Positions 60,946-64,000 of a stretch of DNA of 64,000 nt are shown piece by piece (within the stretch, counting starts at the first letter, position 1; each line of letters opens with the position of its first letter). A program made the translations under genes and the position numbers. Below the pieces are notes generated by a model, which saw only the letters and a list, made by a program, of their open reading frames with translations, ran no database searches and was not told the DNA's origin. The DNA comes from Bovifimicola ammoniilytica (GTDB lineage: Bacteria > Bacillota > Clostridia > Lachnospirales > Lachnospiraceae), in the NCBI RefSeq assembly GCF_025567085.1, contig NZ_JAOQJN010000002.1, forward strand, positions 248,001 to 312,000, written 5' to 3'.

Positions 60946-63348
60946 ATGTCAATTAAAATTGCATTAGCAGGTAATCCAAACTGCGGAAAAACCACATTAT
61001 TTAATGCGTTGACAGGTTCAAACCAATTCGTTGGTAACTGGCCTGGTGTAACAGTTGAGAAAAAAGAAGGTAAGTTAAAAAATCATAAAGATGTAGTAAT
61101 AACTGATTTGCCTGGTATTTATTCTTTATCACCTTATACATTAGAGGAAGTTGTAGCAAGAAACTATCTTATTAATGAGAAACCAGATGCAATTATTAAT
61201 ATTGTAGATGGTACTAATATTGAAAGAAACTTATATTTATCAACACAGATTATGGAACTTGGTATTCCGGTAATTATGGCAGTAAATATGATGGACGTTC
61301 TTGAGAAAACAGGTGACACAATTAATACTGATAAATTAAGTCAGAAACTTGGATGCGAAGTGGTTGAAATATCTGCTCTTAAAGGAACAGGAATTCAGAA
61401 AGCAGCAGAGAAAGCAGTTGCTTTAGCAAGTGACAAGAAGAGAGTTGCTCCTGTACATAGCTTTGACAAAGATGTTGAAGCTGTAATTACTAAAGTAGAA
61501 GAAAAGCTTGCAAATGTAGTTACAGAAGAACAGAAACGTTTCTTTGCAATCAAATTACTTGAGAAAGATGATAAAATTCAGACTTTATTAGATATCGTTC
61601 CTGAAGTTGATGATGAAATTAAAGAGTTAGAAGATAAATTTGATGATGATACAGAAAGTATTATTACAAACGAAAGATATGTATATATTTCTTCTATAAT
61701 CGGAGATTGCTTAAAGAAAGCTAAGAAGAAGACATTAACAACATCTGATAAGATTGATAGAATCGTTACAAACAGATGGCTTGCATTACCTATATTTGCA
61801 GCAATAATGTTCCTCGTATACTATATTGCAGTAAGTACAGTAGGTACATTCGTAACAGACTGGACAAATGATGGTTTATTTGGTGATGGCTGGCACTTAT
61901 TTGGAAATGGTTCAAGTGCTTATGAAAAAGCAGCAAATGACTATGCAGTAGAAAACATCTGGACAGATGATGTAGTTGAAACGGTTAAAGCAGCAGATGA
62001 AGCAGGTGTTATCGGTGCCGATAATATTCTTGGCGCAATTAAAGATGAAGATTATGCTACATTTGAAGAAGAATATGGTACATATGGTGAATCATTAACA
62101 GAAGCAGGATATGATATTTCAGAAACTGTTGACGAAGCCATGGAGGATGCTCCTGATACAGCAGATTATGGTATCTGGGTACCTGGTATTCCTGTACTCG
62201 TAGAAAAAGGTCTTGATGCAGTACATTGTGCTGGATGGTTAAAAGGACTTATCCTTGACGGTATTGTAGCCGGTGTTGGTGCTGTACTTGGTTTCGTACC
62301 ACAGATGCTTGTCTTATTCATTTTACTCGCATTTCTTGAAGCTTGTGGTTATATGGCCAGAGTTGCATTTATTATGGATAGAATTTTCCGTAAATTCGGT
62401 TTATCAGGTAAATCATTTATTCCAATGCTTATCGGTAGTGGTTGTGGTGTTCCTGGTGTTATGGCATCGAGAACAATCGAGAACGACAGAGACCGTAAGA
62501 TGACAATTATGACAACAACATTTATCCCTTGTGGTGCTAAATTACCAATTATCGCTCTTATTGCAACAGCATTATTCCAGGGAGCATGGTGGGTAGCACC
62601 TAGTGCTTACTTCGTAGGTATCGCAGCAATTATCTGCTCTGGTATCATACTTAAGAAAACAAAGATGTTCGCAGGAGATCCTGCACCATTCGTTATGGAG
62701 TTACCAGCATATCACATGCCAACAGTTGGAAATGTATTAAGAAGTATGTGGGAAAGAGGATGGTCGTTCATTAAGAAAGCCGGAACAATAATTCTTCTTT
62801 CATCAATCATTATCTGGGCTGGTTCATCATTCGGTTTCGAAGGTGGCAAGTTTGGATTTAACCCTGATATAGCTCTTGAAAGCAGTATCCTTGGTAAGAT
62901 TGGTAACGCAGTAAGCTTTATCTTTGCACCTCTTGGTTTCAACAACATCAAAGCAACAATTGCTACAATTATGGGATTAGTTGCAAAAGAAGAAGTTGTA
63001 GGTGTATTCGGTGTACTTGACTTTGAGAATATGACAAAGATTGCAGCGTATTCGTTCCTTGTATTCAATCTCCTTTGCGCGCCTTGTTTTGCAGCTATGG
63101 GTGCTATTAAGAGAGAGATGAACAATACAAAATGGTTCTGGTTCGCAATTGGATATCAGACATTACTTGCATATGTTGTTTCGCTTTGTATTTACCAGAT
63201 AGGTGCATTAATTATCGGAGAAATAAGCTTTGGTATAGCAACGGTAGTAGCTATCTTATTAATCATAGGATTCTTATATCTTCTCTTCAGACCATATAAA
63301 GAGAGTAAGACACTTAGATTTGATAGTGCTAAGTTAAATAAAAAGTAA
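60946..63348 (+). CDS. feoB: Ferrous iron transport protein B
   Basis: 800-residue Fe(II) transporter. The N-terminal G protein has ALAGNPNCGKTTLFNALTG, the WPGVTVEKKEG switch, DLPGIYSLSPYTLEE and the NMMD recognition motif. A GDI helical domain runs from about 165 to 265. The membrane part contains Gate motifs such as VAFIMDRIFRKFGLSGKSFIPMLIGSGCGVPG and TFIPCGAKLPIIA, with their cysteines. An acidic insert of about 110 residues (about 303-415) separates the first membrane span from the rest. GAGGAG at 60936-60941 supports ATG 60946. Confidence 0.96.
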   Translation: MSIKIALAGNPNCGKTTLFNALTGSNQFVGNWPGVTVEKKEGKLKNHKDVVITDLPGIYSLSPYTLEEVVARNYLINEKPDAIINIVDGTNIERNLYLSTQIMELGIPVIMAVNMMDVLEKTGDTINTDKLSQKLGCEVVEISALKGTGIQKAAEKAVALASDKKRVAPVHSFDKDVEAVITKVEEKLANVVTEEQKRFFAIKLLEKDDKIQTLLDIVPEVDDEIKELEDKFDDDTESIITNERYVYISSIIGDCLKKAKKKTLTTSDKIDRIVTNRWLALPIFAAIMFLVYYIAVSTVGTFVTDWTNDGLFGDGWHLFGNGSSAYEKAANDYAVENIWTDDVVETVKAADEAGVIGADNILGAIKDEDYATFEEEYGTYGESLTEAGYDISETVDEAMEDAPDTADYGIWVPGIPVLVEKGLDAVHCAGWLKGLILDGIVAGVGAVLGFVPQMLVLFILLAFLEACGYMARVAFIMDRIFRKFGLSGKSFIPMLIGSGCGVPGVMASRTIENDRDRKMTIMTTTFIPCGAKLPIIALIATALFQGAWWVAPSAYFVGIAAIICSGIILKKTKMFAGDPAPFVMELPAYHMPTVGNVLRSMWERGWSFIKKAGTIILLSSIIIWAGSSFGFEGGKFGFNPDIALESSILGKIGNAVSFIFAPLGFNNIKATIATIMGLVAKEEVVGVFGVLDFENMTKIAAYSFLVFNLLCAPCFAAMGAIKREMNNTKWFWFAIGYQTLLAYVVSLCIYQIGALIIGEISFGIATVVAILLIIGFLYLLFRPYKESKTLRFDSAKLNKK

Positions 63349-63417
63349 GATTAAACAGATTGTAAAATGTAAATGTGTGCTTTTGCGAAGTTAGTAAACT
63401 TCGGATTGGAGGAAATT

Positions 63418-63555
63418 ATGGGAACAATTTTTGTAGCAGTTCTTGTAGCGGTAATAGTTGGATTAATAATTTATAGTATGGTTAGAGACAAGAAAAATGG
63501 TAAGTCAATACAATGCGGAGGCGATTGCAAGCATTGTGGAGGTCATTGCCATTAA
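63418..63555 (+). CDS. FeoB-associated Cys-rich membrane peptide
   Basis: 45 residues: one transmembrane helix (about 3-22, TIFVAVLVAVIVGLIIYSMV), a basic stretch RDKKNGK and a Cys/His-rich tail CGGDCKHCGGHCH (C33, C37, C40, C44). This is the small protein family found after feoB in Firmicutes, thought to help iron transfer. GGAGG at 63408-63412 sets the ATG, and a hairpin CGAAGTT/AACTTCG lies just upstream. Confidence 0.88.
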   Translation: MGTIFVAVLVAVIVGLIIYSMVRDKKNGKSIQCGGDCKHCGGHCH

Positions 63556-63599
63556 GAAAATGTCTGTGACGAAACTATAGAGAAAGGAGATTAACCGGA

Positions 63600-64000
63600 A
63601 TGGAAAAATGTAATCAGGTAGTAAATAAAAATGATTCACAGAATTATCTCAGAACGGAAATGCAAAGAGAAATTGTGATAGATCGTTTAAAAGAACGCGG
63701 TTGTAGAATTACTAAACAGAGATTGATTTTATTGGATATTATATTAAATGAAGATTGCTCATGCTGTAAAGAAATATATTATCAGGCATCAAAGATAGAA
63801 CCATCTATAGGAACTGCAACTGTATACCGAATGGTTAATACCCTTGAAGAAATTGGCGCCATAAGCAGAAAAAATATGTATAAAATTGCGTGTGGTTCGA
63901 CGTGCGAAGTAAAAGATGCGTGTGTTATTAAATTAGATGATGATACAACACATCATTTGTCGGCAAATAAATGGAACAAGGTTATCTTAGAAGGTCTTAA
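63600..64000 (+). CDS. Fur-family transcriptional regulator (3' end beyond the window)
   Basis: The frame is open from ATG 63600 to the window end (133 codons, no stop). The winged helix is recognisable: LKERGCRITKQRLILLDIILNED, then ACTVYR-like GTATVYRMVNTLEEIGAISRK. The segment after it, CGSTCEVKDACVIKLDDDTTHHLSANKWNKVILEGL, lacks the usual HHH-x-C arrangement of classical Fur. Its metal site and sensing may therefore differ. AAGGAG at 63583-63588 is the SD. Position after feoB suggests a role in metal regulation. Confidence 0.82.
   Translation, partial: MEKCNQVVNKNDSQNYLRTEMQREIVIDRLKERGCRITKQRLILLDIILNEDCSCCKEIYYQASKIEPSIGTATVYRMVNTLEEIGAISRKNMYKIACGSTCEVKDACVIKLDDDTTHHLSANKWNKVILEGL

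Noticed and set aside
1..64000. CRISPR array, prophage, IS transposase, tRNA or rRNA genes
   Set aside because: Read for regularly spaced repeats, integrase/transposase motifs and tRNA/rRNA signatures; none recognised. The repeats found are foldback elements and coding repeats.

Overview
The window is an AT-rich chromosomal segment of a Clostridia-type Firmicute, most likely a Lachnospiraceae member (inference). The evidence is the gene content and order: rpmF-plsX-acpP-rnc-smc-ftsY, ylxM-ffh-rpsP-khpA, rimM-trmD, rimP-nusA-ylxR-ylxQ-infB-rbfA-nrnA-truB-ribF and cmk-ispH-rpsA. AGGAGG-type ribosome binding sites, TTGACA/TATAAT promoters, a YlbJ-type sporulation membrane protein and AGA-rich codon use agree with this. 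Almost all genes are on the + strand. No rRNA, tRNA, CRISPR array, prophage or transposase was recognised.

Layout. 1-3.4 kb: end of an amino-acid ABC transporter operon, then a DUF2156 protein and a GNAT acetyltransferase. 3.6-6.2 kb: trpS and a D-Ala-D-Ala carboxypeptidase. 6.5-11.8 kb: a five-gene biotin-dependent, probably Na+-translocating decarboxylase/transcarboxylase cluster that holds two different carboxyltransferases. 12.2-20 kb: an RpiR regulator, a flavoprotein, cmk-ispH-rpsA, cheR, rsmD, coaD and a coiled-coil protein. 20-25.6 kb: ylbJ (minus strand), asnB, an MBL hydrolase and the ACT/UPF0210 pair. 25.7-27.4 kb: an accessory islet with a 326-nt foldback repeat, a GNAT enzyme, a small kinase-like protein and a possible 42-residue membrane peptide. 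27.5-31.2 kb: tmcAL, then pta-ackA. 31.3-53.8 kb: a long run of translation, secretion, chromosome and lipid genes. 53.8-59.2 kb: a TadZ-like degenerate ATPase, a DUF6382/FHA protein, a Na/Pi-PhoU transporter and a lipoprotein amidase. 59.2-64 kb: another foldback repeat and an iron-uptake locus (DtxR-family regulator, two feoA, feoB, FeoB-associated Cys-rich peptide, Fur-family regulator cut by the window end).

How the parts fit. The decarboxylase cluster and pta-ackA are fermentation functions: carboxyl-group transfer, probably coupled to a sodium gradient, and acetate production with ATP gain. The ylxM-ffh and ftsY blocks form the signal-recognition pathway. In the feo locus the same 16-bp inverted repeat (GTTAG-N6-CTAAC) lies on the first feoA promoter and upstream of feoB, next to a divergently transcribed DtxR-family gene, which suggests a small local iron regulon.

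Most unusual signals: (1) a structured region between smc and ftsY in which the ftsY Shine-Dalgarno can be sequestered and two pairings are mutually exclusive, as in a translational switch; (2) a family of long foldback repeats at 20.05, 25.7 and, in part, 59.3 kb; (3) the ylxM-ffh promoter embedded in an inverted repeat with four TGTCAAG half-sites; (4) the orphan TadZ-like/FHA pair; (5) the putative Feo operator pair.
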